From contig NC_035444.2 of the NCBI RefSeq assembly GCF_002127325.2, forward strand, positions 81,891,870-81,955,869: a DNA stretch of 64,000 nt. Reading direction: 5' to 3'. The position numbers and the translations under genes are program-made. The first letter of the stretch is position 1, and every line of letters begins with the position of its first letter. The DNA comes from Helianthus annuus. Lineage: Eukaryota > Streptophyta > Magnoliopsida > Asterales > Asteraceae. Positions 24,410-36,195 of the stretch are shown here, piece after piece. The notes under the pieces were generated by a model. It was not told the DNA's origin. It was given only the letters and a program-made list of their open reading frames with translations, and did not search any database.

Positions 24410-25225
24410 TGCTATTAAAAACTCTTTTATATGCAAAACCCAATAACCCGGATCCATATACGAACATGCATGCTATTAAAAACACAACCATAGGGTGTTT
24501 TAGAATACTACCTTTCAAAGAACAAGTAGGTGAAAAGGATGATGCTTCTTGAATGGTAATCTTCAAAGGAGAAGACCTCAAGCTTGTATACCCCAAGCCT
24601 TCCAACAAGCACTTTGATTTTGCTAGGATTTCTACACTTAAAAATCAAACTTGAACCCCTCTAGGAACACCACCTTGGGCCGAAAATTTGAGAGGAAAAA
24701 TAGTGTTCTTGCACTTGAATGTTGTAAGAAAAAAGTATGAAAGAAAAATGATCAAATCAAGTTATGATCTTGTGTGAGATTTTGCATGTATCGGAAGTGG
24801 GAAAACCCACCTTAGAAGCTCCCTATGGCCAGCCATAGGGCCACCAAATTCAACCAATGAGAATTTTTCCTTTTTACATTTTAAGTCTTGGTTTTAATTT
24901 ATAACTTTTATAAATATAACATCACATGTTTACAAGACTTTATGCAATATCTCATAACCTTTTATAATGTTATTTAACCCATTAAATAACAAAATGAAAT
25001 GTTCTCTCAAAATAAATTATCCATATAATTTATTAGTTTCTCAAGTGCAATTATTTAGAAAACCAATTTCTAAATATTATAAGTGTTAATATTTATTTGT
25101 TTGATCATATCATAAGTAAATATTATAGGTGTTTTTCTAGCTTGTTATTGGGTATGACCTGACTTGGATCATGACGTACTAGCCACGTCAATTTCATATG
25201 TGTCATGGGCATACAGAGTCCAACA
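24410..25225 (-). repeat. Copia 3' LTR
   Basis: On the minus strand it starts TGTTGGACTCTGTATGCCCA, directly after a polypurine tract. The far end is placed at TGCTATTAAAAAC (24410), where a terminal CA would fall on the minus strand. The left boundary is less certain than the right because no second LTR is available for comparison. Confidence 0.65.
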
Positions 25226-25240
25226 ATCTCCCACTTGCAC
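25226..25240 (-). other. Polypurine tract
   Basis: Minus-strand GTGCAAGTGGGAGAT immediately upstream of the LTR start TGTTGG; the usual plus-strand primer of copia elements. Confidence 0.8.
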
Positions 25241-26290
25241 AAGATACATAGAAGATTGATGCAAGCAGTAAATACCGCCTAACAACGGTTTACTACCCCT
25301 AATACGTATGACTAAGTGCCATTCAATAACATCATCCCTTTCAAGTCCCTTACTTGAACATGATTTAGGTGAATCTATCATTTATCCCTTTGTTACAGAT
25401 GTCATGTCAAATCCAGAGACATAGTGTGATCATTCTCTGTTGATTTAACTTTAGCAGGCTTAGACATCTTACTCTCAACGAATAAGAGGAACAAATCCCT
25501 TCTTGACTACATACGTCTCTCACAATCACCTTGTACCACACCTGAGCTTAGCCTTATGTACTGTCTTATTACAGACAGCGAAGAACTAAGTCAAGGTATA
25601 ATATTTGGTGAATATCAAGACCCAATATGTATCTCAGGTCAGAGGATACTATGATATTCGGCTTTACTCAAATTTACTTATGATCAATCACAAAAGATTC
25701 CATGCAGTAACATTTGAGAGCGGGTCAGTCCAATATTTGTATCCCACAAATATCTATGAAGTCAGCAACACTTTGCTCTATATTCATACAAAATGAATAT
25801 CCACCAATCCAAGTTCATAATAGTCTTACATTCATATTTGTTCCCACAAGTATGATCGACTACGGACATTTAGAATAAGTAACTTATTCATGGATTTAAA
25901 CATACTAAAATGGAACATAACTCAAAATACCATAGAGAGTTAAAATAACAATTGTTCCAATATCCAAATACAAAATAGATCAAATCCAATCATTAGAATA
26001 TCGAAGTCCTAAGGCATAAGTATGACCCTTCATGCTTTGCCCGTTCAAGGAGCTTCGTGATTGGATCCGCAATATTTTGATCAGTGTGAACTTTCCGAAT
26101 ACATATCTTTCCTTTTTCAACTTCATCCCTTATGTAGTTGAAACTCCGCTAATGTGCCTAGTCTTTTGATGTGTACGAGGTTCCTTGATTTAAGCAATCG
26201 CACCCTCGTTATCACAAAAGATCTCTAGGGGTCTTGAATGGTAGGGACTACCCCTAGATCGGTAATAATTCAAGTGGTAGAACCATATGA
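25241..26290 (-). other. Copia 3' untranslated region
   Basis: About 1 kb between the RNase H remnant and the polypurine tract, without a credible reading frame. It is taken as the 3' noncoding part of the copia element. Confidence 0.5.
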
Positions 26291-27672
26291 ATCATCTTGA
26301 TCAATGAAGCGGCGATGTATTCTGATTCTGTAGTGGACAATGCTACCCTGATTATGATCGAGAATCATCTCGATCAGTTTAGAAACTCGCATCCATGTAA
26401 CCCTTTACAACGAGTTCCTCTTCACCAGATCCATATATTAGAAACATATCCTCAGTCCTTCTAAGGTATTTCAATATGCTCTTAACAGTCATCCAGTGAC
26501 CGTTACTTGGATTTCGCTCATAACATGTCCGGTCTAGTGCATATCATTGCATACATAATGGATCCTATAACAGACACATATGGGATTCCTTTCATTCTTT
26601 CCTGCTCATCCTTTGAGCTTGGACATTGAAACGCTTTCAATATTGTCCCTTTTTGAACAGGTACAAACCTTTCTTAAAGTTCTCCATCGTGAACCTTTTC
26701 AAGACTTTGTCAATGTATGCACTTTGGTTTAAACCTAGCAAGCGCCTTGATCTATCCCTATAGATCTTTATTCCCAAAATATAGGCGGCTTCTCCAAGAT
26801 CTTTAATGGAAAAACAACTTCTAAGCCAGGTTTTTACACCTTCCATGGTTGGAATATCATTTTCCAAATAGTAGAATGTCATCGACATACAATACTAAGA
26901 AAGTGATGGTGCTCCCACTAGCTTTCTTATACACACAAGCTTCATCGCTGTTCTTGATGAATCCAAAATTCTTAATTTCTTCATCAAAATGGTGATTCCA
27001 ACTTCTAGATGCTTGTTTCAATCCATAGATTGATTTCTTTAACTTACATACTTTGTTAGGATGTTTTGGATCGACAAAACCTTCAGGCTGAACCATATAG
27101 ACATCTTCATCAAGATATCCATTAAGGAAAGCCGTTTTGACATCCATTTGCCAAATCTCATAATCATAATATGCAGTTATGGCAAATAATATCCTAATTG
27201 ACTTTAGCATCGCCACGGGCGAGAAGGTCTCATCATAATCAACCCCTTGAGTTTGAGTGAAACCTTTTGCTACAAGTCTCGCTTTATAAGTATCCAAGTT
27301 ACCACGCATATCAGTTTTATTCTTGAAAACCCACTTACTTCCAACTACTTTGGAGTTAAGAGGTGGCACAACCAATTCCTATACTTGGTTGTCATACATG
27401 GATTGCATCTCTACGTTCATGGCTTCAAGCCATTTGTCACAATCGGATTTTGACATAGCATCATGGTATGTGGTTGGTTCATCTGAATCTACCACATAAC
27501 ATCCATCCATGAAAAATCCATATCTTTCAGGTGGACTACTAATTCTACCAGATCTGCGAACATTTTCTGTGTATTGATCAACCTCTTGATCGTTTTCAAC
27601 AACCTCTTGTTGAGCGCTAGTATGAACCAAACGTGTATCAACTTGTGGTTCTTGACCCTCCTCAAGTTCCAC
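26291..27672 (-). pseudogene. Copia reverse transcriptase and RNase H remnant
   Basis: The reverse transcriptase N-terminal half reads from about 27375: SKWVFKNK, ARLVAKGFTQ, then QMDVKTAFLNGYLDEDVYM, then KSIYGLKQASRSWN. The catalytic YVDDIL motif is near 26868-26900. A frame break follows, and the thumb/connection (ACSIKDLGEAAYILGIKIYR-like) continues in 26637-26888. Near 26300-26345 the RNase H segment STTESEYIAAS is readable. The leading part (27379-27672) is the integrase-RT linker with SGR and PPERYGF. The enzyme makes element cDNA. At least three frame changes make it inactive. Confidence 0.87.
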
Positions 27673-27747
27673 CGTTCTACCACTAGTCCCTTACATAAGG
27701 AACTTAGCTTCTAAGAACTTACCCTTTCGAGAAACAAATAACTTTTG

Positions 27748-28447
27748 CTAGGTTGGATCGCAGAAATAATATCCTATATCATCTTTAGGATATCCTACTA
27801 AGATACACTTAGTGGATCGGACTTCCAATTTTTTTGGGGTGTATTGCTTAACATAAGCTTCACAACCCCACACCCTTAAGAATGATAATGATGGAGGCTT
27901 TCCATACCATATTTCAAAAGGTGTCCTTTCCACTTTCTTGGTTGGGGCCATATTTAGTATACGGACTGCGGAGAGCAAAGCGTAACCCCAAAATGATAGA
28001 GATAATGTGCTCCTAGCCATCATAGATCGAACCATATCCAATTGAGTTCGATTCCTCCTCTATCGGAACAAATAACTTTAATTGAGTTGATTTTCTACTT
28101 CACTTTTGAAGATTTTGAACGTTTCAAAACTTCATCTTTGTGTCTTAACAAGTACACATAACCATAGCGACTATAATCGTCGGTAAAAGTAATGAAGTTT
28201 CTTTCACCATTTCTACTCATTGGCATAAAAGGACCACATACATCCAAATGTATGATTCCAAATAAATCTTTTGCCTTTTCCCATTAAAGGGTTTCTTAAT
28301 CATTTTACCTTGTAAACAAGATTCACATGTATCAAATGAACCAACTACATTTGTATACAAAAGACCATTCTTTTGAAGTGTTTGCATGCGATTTCTATTT
28401 ATATGACCAAGTTGATAATGCCAAAGATAGGTCTCACTCAAATCCAT
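27748..28447 (-). pseudogene. Copia integrase remnant
   Basis: The N-terminal part (28447-28217) shows the zinc-finger region LWHYQLGHINRNRM...CESCLQGKM, a typical HHCC integrase head. The C-terminal core (28041-27748) reads MDMVRSMMARSTLSLSFWGYA and RVWGCEAYVKQYTPKKL. Between them, about 28042-28216, the frame is broken and the central catalytic Asp region is not open. It would insert cDNA into the genome if intact. Confidence 0.82.
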
Positions 28448-29634
28448 TTTGAGTTTTTATGGTAATTGCTTGGTACATTGAACTATCAAATGATGTATTA
28501 TCATGAACCAATTCATAAATACCATTTGAAGGCATAACTTTAAAGTAAAACATGTCATTCATCGAAACATAAATGTCATTGTTTATAAATTTTAAATCAA
28601 AACCATATTGTCTTAAAAGGGAAACTGAAATAATGTTCCTAGTTAAACTAGGAGCATACAAAACATTTTTAAAACGATTTCCAAACCACTTGGAAGTTTC
28701 AAAACATAGTCTCATCGGGCTTCAACTTGAACTTTCGCTCCATTGCCCATGAAGAGACTAATGTCTCCCTTCTTGTAATGCTTATTTCTTTTGAACCCTT
28801 GCAACAGATTGCAAACATGAGTTCCACATCCGGTATCTAATACCCATGTGTTAGAAGAAATAACATTAAGCTCAACATGTATCATAAAGATTGTACCTAA
28901 GGTTTTCCCTGCATCCCTCTTGTTTTTCAACTCCTTGAGATAGGTTGGACAATTCCCTTTCAAATGCCCTATCTCACCACACTCAAAGTATGGATCGTTC
29001 ATGGGAACCTTTGCCTTCCTTTCTTTTGGTTTCAGTGGTTCTGCTTTAGCCTTTCTTTTCTTTTCCCTTTGAAAAGTCCCTTTCCCTCTTGCAACATTTT
29101 CCTTGGAGTCGGGGTGATGCCCTTTCTTGTTGCCACCCTCATTGATCGTTAAAATGGGTAAAGCCTTTTTACCCACATTGAGCCTTTCGAGGCGATCAAT
29201 GTGGTTTTTCATCTTAAAGACATAGATGAGACCGATTGGGTTTCCTCTATTCGACATGCATGAAGCGCCCGAACCGTTTCAAAGCGTTCTACCCTTGCTT
29301 GTTGTAGGAACATTTCCTTCAATTGGGTAATCATGTCGTATGCCCATGAATTTCAAAATCCTTTTGAATCTCGGGAATCATAATTCCCAACATGAGGCAA
29401 GAGGCTTGCATAGAATCCACGGTATTCTTAATCCAATCGTTATAGGCATCCTCATCTTCCATAAGAGGTTCATCGGGAATAGGTTCATTCAACACATAGG
29501 ATATCTTCTCTTGCTTGAGAACGATTCTCAAGTTTCGATACCAATCGATGAAGTTGTTATGGTTGAGACGATCCTTTTCAAAGATTGTTCTTAGTGATAG
29601 GTTACGGACGGTTTGGGTAATTGTTAGCGGCCAT
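28434..29634 (-). pseudogene. Copia gag and protease remnant
   Basis: Gag begins at about 29634 (MAANNYPN), with a stop soon after. The core DWYRNLRIVLKQEKISYVL (29531 downward) is typical of copia gag. The zinc knuckle reads YFECGEIGHLKGNC, so the first Cys has become Tyr. The protease motif WVLDTGCGTHVC lies at about 28810-28845. A frame change near 28715 leads into NVLYAPSLTRNIISVSLL, conserved just after copia protease. Loss of a zinc ligand plus several stops indicates a dead copy. Confidence 0.85.
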
Positions 29635-30311
29635 CTACAAAATTTAACAAAGTTTAATTTTAGTATTTTTGATATTATTATATTTTAATCATTAATACCC
29701 TATCCAACGTTACATTTAAATGTTGGTTAGGTGACCTTTATCCAATTATTTAAATTAACAAGGTAGTCAACGTTTGACGATTGCAACTTCTAGCCATATG
29801 GAATCGGTTAAACATCTTTATGTTTAGTTGGCATGTTTAATCTCATCAACACCGTTGTACGCCATGCTTCGGTAACCCTAAGCACATGGTTTCCAAATCA
29901 AGTCGTCCAACTTACACACACATGTGAGTTTACACATATAAGTGGTTAGGTGACCTTTATCCCACAAACATGGTAACCCCACCTCAAACACACAAGTTCC
30001 CTCAAATGTGGTTAGGTGACCTTTATCCCACAAAAGAGTTCCCAAGTGATTCGAGTGTTATATAAAAGGATGGTGTTTGACTTGTTTTATAAAAGGGATT
30101 TTTAATTTTTCAAAATTCTAGTTTAGAAAATTTTATGTACCATACATTTGCATGCATTCAAATCAATGATAATTTAGTGAAACCAAATTTTCAAGGTTCT
30201 TTTTAATAAAACCCGTTTTATTATAAAATTCATTAACTTTTAATAAAAAACTTTTATTAACCACTTTAATGATGTTGTTAATAACCAATTTTTAAACTTG
30301 TTGTTGATTAT
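29635..30311 (-). other. Copia 5' leader, truncated
   Basis: Noncoding sequence upstream of gag. It contains three copies of 'ggttaggtgacctttatcc' at about 29720, 29944 and 30007. No primer binding site is visible before the family E LTR begins at 30312, so the 5' LTR has been removed or displaced. Confidence 0.5.
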
Positions 30312-30868
30312 TGATGTGTGCAAAATGTAACATATAAATTACATCAAATGAGGCATAAAACTAACCCTTTTTTAGTACTAATGTTGGAAAAAGTATGTTT
30401 TTGTCTTCCTTTTGAATTTACAGCACCAAATGAGCTTAAACGAGCAAAAGGAACAAATATGCAGCCAAAACCAACATAAATACAAAAAAAAGGAATAAAC
30501 GTAACATGCCCGACCCCTTGGCAGCATCCCCAAAGCAAAAACAAAGAAACAGAAGACTGACCATGGGGCCGTGCCCACTGGACACGGGGGCGTGGTCAGC
30601 TGCCTGCAGAAAAGACAAAGCTGTGGAAGCTTCTATGCCCACCACGGGGGCATGCCCAGCTCAGCACGGGGCGTGGTCAACGCTAAGATACGCAGAATCT
30701 TGCAAAATCTTGGTAGTATAGATACGCTTCTGCCCATGGGGCCGTGCCCGCTGAACACGGGCCGTGTGGAGCCATATGCTGACAAATGCATTTAATGAAG
30801 GAAGAGAAAAGGATGGCCACAGGGGCGTGTCCGCTGGACACGGGCCGTGGCCGGGGTTCTGTTCAGGC

Positions 30869-30876
30869 TATAAATA
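30869..30876 (+). promoter_or_regulatory. LTR TATA box
   Basis: TATAAATA in the context 'gttcaggctataaatagggg', conserved with 'ttcagcctataaataggagt' in the other family E LTRs. It lies just downstream of the GC-rich dyads. Confidence 0.7.
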
Positions 30877-31021
30877 GGGGTGCTTGGCTCACTTCAAAGG
30901 CATCCCTTAGAAAACTACTACTCTCCCACTTTGCCACTACTCCACCACCACTACACCACCAACACCCACCACCATCATCCATCATCCACCTTTAGAGTGT
31001 GTAGTAGTCTCGGATCCAAGA

Positions 31022-32531
31022 TTGATAGTAGAGTAAATTACAAGTTTTGTCCTTTATGTTTGTCCCAAATTTCAGGCGCTGTCCTTTACCTTTAAAATTG
31101 ATGAGTTTTGTACTTAATGTTTAAAAATCTTGCATGTTATGTCCTTTAGAGCAAACCCAGTTATTTTTTTTTTGTTAAAACTGATCATGTGCAAGGCACA
31201 TGAGGGCAGTTTTGTAATTTCGTTTTTAGGGAAATTTATGTAATTAACTTAAAATAAATACCCCACCATCTTCAAAAGTTGCAGACCGAACACTTCCCAT
31301 CACTTGCCGCCACCACCTCCCACCCTCACGTGCCGCCGACCACCACCAACTCCCACCCTCACGTGCCGCCGATCACCCACTATATCCACCATCGCCTGAC
31401 CCATCATCACCACTTACTCCACCGTCTCCAACATCACCATCAACATCCACCCCTTCAATCCACCATCAGATTCATTAATACCCAAATCTACAAACTATTC
31501 AGATTCATTAACATATCCTGCTCCTCAACTAATTGTTGTTGCTGAGCCTCTACCAGATCCAACCAAATGTCCTGCTCTCTACACCTAGCTCCAAAAACCA
31601 GATCTACAATATTTTTATTCAAAAATCAATATTTGGGCTTCAAAAAACAAAACAAGAACTCAATATTCAAGCCCAGACAAACACATCTTTAAAACAACAC
31701 TGATTGTTAATATTAATATTATTAGTATCGATGAATACAGACATAAATTTTAAACAAATTCAACAACAAAAGCCCAGACATACACATCTTCGACAGTAAC
31801 AGTTAATCATCTACCGATTAAAATTAAAAAAAGTTCAACAACAAAAGCAACAAGTTGAGAAACAAGCAACTACAACCAGATGAGATCAAAACTCAAAATT
31901 TAAAGCACTACAACGGATAGTGCTCAAAATTCCTTAACATGTCCTGCTCTCTACCAGATCCAACCAAATGTTGTCGATTATGCAGACCACCGGACTCGTG
32001 GGTCACAGATCTGACTAAGGAACGCGCTCAGGTGTACCAGATACTCATATTTTAGAGCGACGATCTGTAATGGTGAGATGAAGGCGACATCTATTTGGGG
32101 TTAGGGTACAGTCGATATGTAATGGTGAGATGAAGGCGGCGGCGCAACTAGGGTTTCAGCGAGGAGAATCGTGGTGTGATGGTGATATTGGAGAGTGGTG
32201 GAGGGTAGTGGCTAAGGGTGGCTGTTGGTGGTTAATGGGGGCGGTGGGAGAGGTAGTGAGAGAGATCTAGAGAGAAAGAGAGCTATAGCAGACAAGATTT
32301 TTCTTATGTTCTATTAATTTTGTATATTTGTTAATTTTTTGATAAAAACACTAAACTAGCCCTGTGTGATATAATTCAATAGAAAAATTTAACTAGGTTA
32401 GGGCTAAAGGACATAACATGCAAGATTTTGAAACATTAAGTACAAAACTCATCAATTTTAAAGGTGAAGGACAACGCCTGAAATTTGGGACAAACATAAA
32501 GGACAAAACTTGTAATTTACTCTTGATAGTA
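31022..32531. mobile_element. Non-autonomous MULE in the family E LTR
   Basis: The 9-bp target duplication TTGATAGTA lies at 31022-31030 and 32523-32531. The element is 31031-32522 (1492 bp). TIRs start GAGTAAATTACAAGTTTTG and are mirrored at the right, extending about 140 bp. The uninterrupted site is visible at the matching place in the 53.5-kb LTR ('attgatcgtaagagtt', about 54141). The interior has a His/Pro/Thr-coding CACC-rich stretch (31279-31460) and a G-rich mirror near 32160-32250. It has no transposase. Confidence 0.93.
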
Positions 32532-33574
32532 AGAGTTTTTGCCAATCAAAGGCCATGTTTGGCTAATCCTCTTACATCACTTGGTGAAGACAAGTCTTTT
32601 ATGTATTACTTTTGATTTTTAATCTTTCGGCACTTTTTATTTGGTTTTGTATTAATGACTTTAATAACTAGTTTCTTATGTTGAAGGTGAATTTTCTTTA
32701 TCATTTGTCCGTGGTGTCTTAGCATTACTTTACTGTCTATATAAAGTAAAAGATTTACACCATTCATATCTCTACGGTCTATATAGAGATATGTTGGCTA
32801 CCTGGTCGGGGGTTAAGGGAATGGTTTAGTAAGGTTCTTGCCTTGTTCAGTGTATAAATCCTACAAGGACCTGGGTCAAGCTTACTAGGACCTCCTTCAA
32901 TACCCACTGGTATTGGATGGCGGGGGTGCGAATGGCTTGACCCCCTCATATGTAAACTACTATTAATACATTAAACCGGCTACTTGGGATTGTATCCCTA
33001 CTGACTCAAACCACTTAGCCGAGGGTAACGTCACCTTCAAAAGAGGGGCCTACCACTTTTCGCATTAATAACTTAATTAATTATCTTTCAATATTCTGAC
33101 CCTTTGGGATTGTATCCTTGCTGACTCAAACCACTGGGTTGAGGGTAACGTCACCTTCAAAAGAGGGGCCTACTACTATAACTAAGATAATCTCTTAAAA
33201 AGTCTGAAAGTGCGAAAATCATCAAAGGATACTTAAAAGGCGAGTCGGATCCAAGTGATTCATCTTGTCTATCTGTTTTTATTTTATTTTTTTCTGCACT
33301 TTTTTTTAGTTTTTATTTTCATGTTTAAAACCTTTTCTCAAAAAATTAAGATTGATTAGACGTTGAGGATAAACCGGTACTAAAAGCTCTTGTGTCCTTG
33401 GACGAACTCGGTATCTTACCAATGCTATACTACGCTCACGATGGGTGCACTTGCCCAAGTGTGTGTTTAATGTTAGTAGCATATCGTGTTTTATAAATTT
33501 AAAGCTTGACTAATGTGTAAAATGAGCTTAAAATATCAATAAAAATATATCACACCTTACACACTCCAAGTTTT

Positions 33575-33592
33575 TGGTGTTGTTGCCGGGGA
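33575..33592 (+). other. Primer binding site, decayed tRNA-Asp type
   Basis: TGGTGTTGTTGCCGGGGA. Compared with the intact site TGGCGCCGTTGCCGGGGA at 55193, three C-to-T changes have occurred in the first half, two of them at CpG sites. Confidence 0.8.
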
Positions 33593-33863
33593 CACAAGGA
33601 TTTAAGAAAGTTAGGAATCAACGGCCTAATCATTTTTACTTACTTTTCTATTTTTTTTTAGGATTTTTCTTTATTTTTCAGCATATGCAGACTTCAGCAC
33701 GGGGCCGTGCCCACTGAACACGCCCCCGTGCCCAATCTTTGTTACTGGTAATCCTGTTTTAAGTCAGACAATAGCTGAACATGGGGCCGTGCCCACTGAA
33801 CGCACCCCTGTGTCCAAACCTCAGTTACCACACAAGTTGCAATACAAGGCGTGCCATTATTAA
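33593..33863 (+). other. Family E internal leader, then junction with Tat-like sequence
   Basis: 'acacaaggatttaagaaagt' onward matches the leader of the element at 55211, with two dyad pairs (33698-33735 and 33779-33815). Similarity to the 55-kb element stops near 33830, and Tat-like integrase sequence follows. This is either an internal deletion or a junction between two elements. Confidence 0.6.
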
Positions 33864-35531
33864 ATGGGAGACGGTATCCTATACCGTAAATCATATCTGG
33901 GCCCACTCCTACGCTGCGTCGACACCCAAGATGCCACATACCTCATCAGAGAGATACACAAGTGAATGTGTGGCATACACGCAGGACCACGCATGGTAGT
34001 GGCTAAAATCATGAATGCTGGGTACTACTGGCGCGGCATGCACCTGGATGCCGTCAAAGAATTGCGCAAGTGTATTAATTTCCAACGGCATGCCCCCAAG
34101 ACCTTGCGCCCCAAGAGCAACTTGATCCCGGTCACCACCGCATGGCCCTTTCAGAAATGGGCAATCGACTTGGTCGAACCATTCCCAGACGCACCAGGCG
34201 CGGTTAAGTTTATCATAGTAGCTGTCGATTATTTCACAAAATGGGTAGAGGCAAAACCACTTGCCTCAACCACTGCTATGATAACGAGGAAATTCATTTG
34301 GGAACACATCATCTGCCGTTTTGGCCTACCAATGTGCATCGTTACCGATAACGGCACCAACTTTGCCGCCGACGAATTTCAAAAATGGCTAGAAGAACTA
34401 TATATTGAACACATATTCTCCTCCATGGCACACCCGCAAGGGAATGGCCAAGTTGAGAGTATCAATAAAAGTTTAGTCGAAGGCATCAAAGCAAGGTTGG
34501 GAATAGCCAGGCGTGGCTGGGTTGATGAACTCCCAAGCATCTTATGGGCTCACCGAACAAGCCCAAAAACTAGGGATGGCAATCAAACCCGTACCCGATG
34601 GGTAAACCCGAAACCCGACACATTTGGGACGGGTTTGGGGTCGGTTAATCGGGTTTGGGACGGGTTTGGGATTTAGTGATATACCCGTTTACCCGACCCA
34701 ATTACCCGATAAAGTGTACCCGTTTACCCGATTGTATACCCGATATAATTTCTTTATATTATATGTATATATATATGATACATCCATTTTTTACACATAT
34801 AGGTATTATATTCCGTATACATTGTAGTTATTTGATATATATTTTTATAATAACAATACAAAATGTAACCGGTTAGTAGTTACCCGGTAGATACCCCATG
34901 GGTTTTGAGATGAGTATACCCAACGAGTAATCCTTTTAAATTAATGGGTTTACCCGAAACCCGCCGGTATACTCGATACCCGATAGGTATTTACCCGCTA
35001 GAAACCCGACGGGTTTTGGGACGGGTTTGGGACAAGCTTATCTAATCGGGTTTGGGTTTGGGATTACCCAAACCCGACCCATTGCCATCCCTAGCAAAAA
35101 CAAGCAACGGGGAAACACCCTTCAGCCTGTTCTATGGCTCAGAAGCGGTAATCCCCGCAGAAATAAGTCTTCCTTCACCTCGAATGTTGGCTATCAACAA
35201 AATAGCCAACAATGAAGCACGCAGACCTGATTTAGACCTCCTAGAAGAAAGGCGCGAAAACGCTGCCATCAATGAGGCCAAGTACAAAACCAAGCTTGAA
35301 AAATACTACAATTCACGCGTGCGGGTTTGTACATTTAACCCGGGAGACTACGTCTTTCGCGATAACGAAGCATCTAACGCTGAGCGCCCAGGAAAACTTG
35401 CCCCCAAGTGGGAAGGGCCCTACCTCATCAAAGAAGTATTGGGCAAAGGCGCGTATAAACTACAAACGTTAGAAGGCGAAACTATCGCACGCACATGGAA
35501 TGCACAACAGCTTAGACGCTGCTACATGTAA
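33864..35531 (+). pseudogene. Tat-like Ty3/gypsy integrase, interrupted by a hAT MITE
   Basis: Reading from about 33864: a GILYRKSYLGPLLRC-type linker, a stop just before MCGIHAGPR, then the zinc-binding head in which the last C-x2-C has become KCINFQ (Cys to Phe). The catalytic core follows: WAIDLVEPF (first Asp), VDYFTKWVEAKPLA, IVTDNGTNFAADEF (second Asp), then HPQGNGQVESINKSL (Glu). After the 523-bp insertion the C-terminal part continues (TPFSLFYGSEAVIPAE ... AYKLQTLEGE, QLRRCYM). Flanking codons are in phase across the insertion. Integrase inserts element cDNA. The stop, the lost zinc ligand and the insertion make this copy inactive. Confidence 0.88.
34563..35101. mobile_element. hAT-type MITE in the integrase
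   Basis: Element 34571-35093 (523 bp) with TIRs TAGGGATGGCAAT and ATTG CCATCCCTA. Flanks CCAAAAAC (34563-34570) and GCAAAAAC (35094-35101) form an 8-bp target duplication with one mismatch. Both features fit the hAT superfamily. The interior is rich in 'cgggtttgggacgggtttgg' and 'acccgtttacccg', which are mutually inverted and should fold strongly. No transposase. Confidence 0.92.
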
Positions 35532-36195
35532 GCCATGTTTTTTACATTTCTATGTAACCTATCGGGCCGTAGGCCATTTGCAAATAAATAAACGAGCAAT
35601 TCAATGCAATATTGTTTGTTACTGCTATTACAAATGCGTGTTCCACTTTGCGGTATCTGCAAAAACAGATTGGCAAAATCTTCATTCGCGATACCCACAC
35701 AAAGTGCTAACCACACACAAATATTGTAATAGGCCAGCAAAGGCAAAACATTAAGTGTCTATCCGGCCGGATACACAAGTTTTTACAAAACTTACACAAT
35801 TCCTAAACCCTAATAAGGCAAACAATGGAATTGACTCATACTCATACGACAAAGGTATAGAGTATACTCAACCCCATTCACAACGGGTACAGTTCCGGAT
35901 ACACAAGTTTTTACAAAACTTACACAATTCCTAAACCCTAATAAGGCAAACAATGGAATTGACTCATACTCATACGACAAAGGTATAGAGTATACTCAAC
36001 CCCATTCACAATGGGTAGAGTTCCGCATACACACGTTCAAACATGCAAGAAGTAACAACACTTGTACAAATTGAGCAACAGTTAAACTTTATATTCAAAA
36101 AATTCATGCACCCACGTGGTGCACAACGGATTTACATAAAGTTCTAACATATACAAAGAGGAAAACAAAACAGGGGCACGCAGGCCAACCTAGTC
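35532..36195. other. Noncoding stretch with 128-bp tandem duplication
   Basis: Between integrase and the antisense ORF. A unit starting 'ccggatacacaagtttttac' (35767) repeats with a 128-bp period at 35895, and a third start appears at about 36023. No protein is supported. Confidence 0.6.

Larger units (their letters stand above)
24410..30311 (-). mobile_element. Ty1/copia LTR retrotransposon, degenerate
   Basis: Minus-strand order from the right: gag, protease, integrase, reverse transcriptase, RNase H, polypurine tract, 3' LTR. The integrase-before-RT order defines Ty1/copia. The 5' LTR is missing; the leader is cut at 30311, where a family E LTR starts. Multiple frameshifts and stops split the polyprotein, so the copy is dead. 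Confidence 0.88.
30312..33568 (+). repeat. Family E 5' LTR split by a MULE
   Basis: Starts TGATGTGTGCAAAATG and ends ...CACACTCCA just before the primer site. It is collinear with the LTRs at 53500-55186 and 59090-60762. Without the inserted MULE (31031-32522 plus one target copy) it would be about 1.76 kb. It carries several GC-rich dyads at 30563-30600, 30639-30675, 30738-30770 and 30819-30850, just upstream of a TATA box at 30869. Confidence 0.85.

Noticed and set aside
30571..30795. Small plus-strand ORFs with HGP/CPL-type repeats in the family E LTR
   Set aside because: They translate the GC-rich dyads; the same DNA gives different frames in each LTR copy and no frame is conserved.
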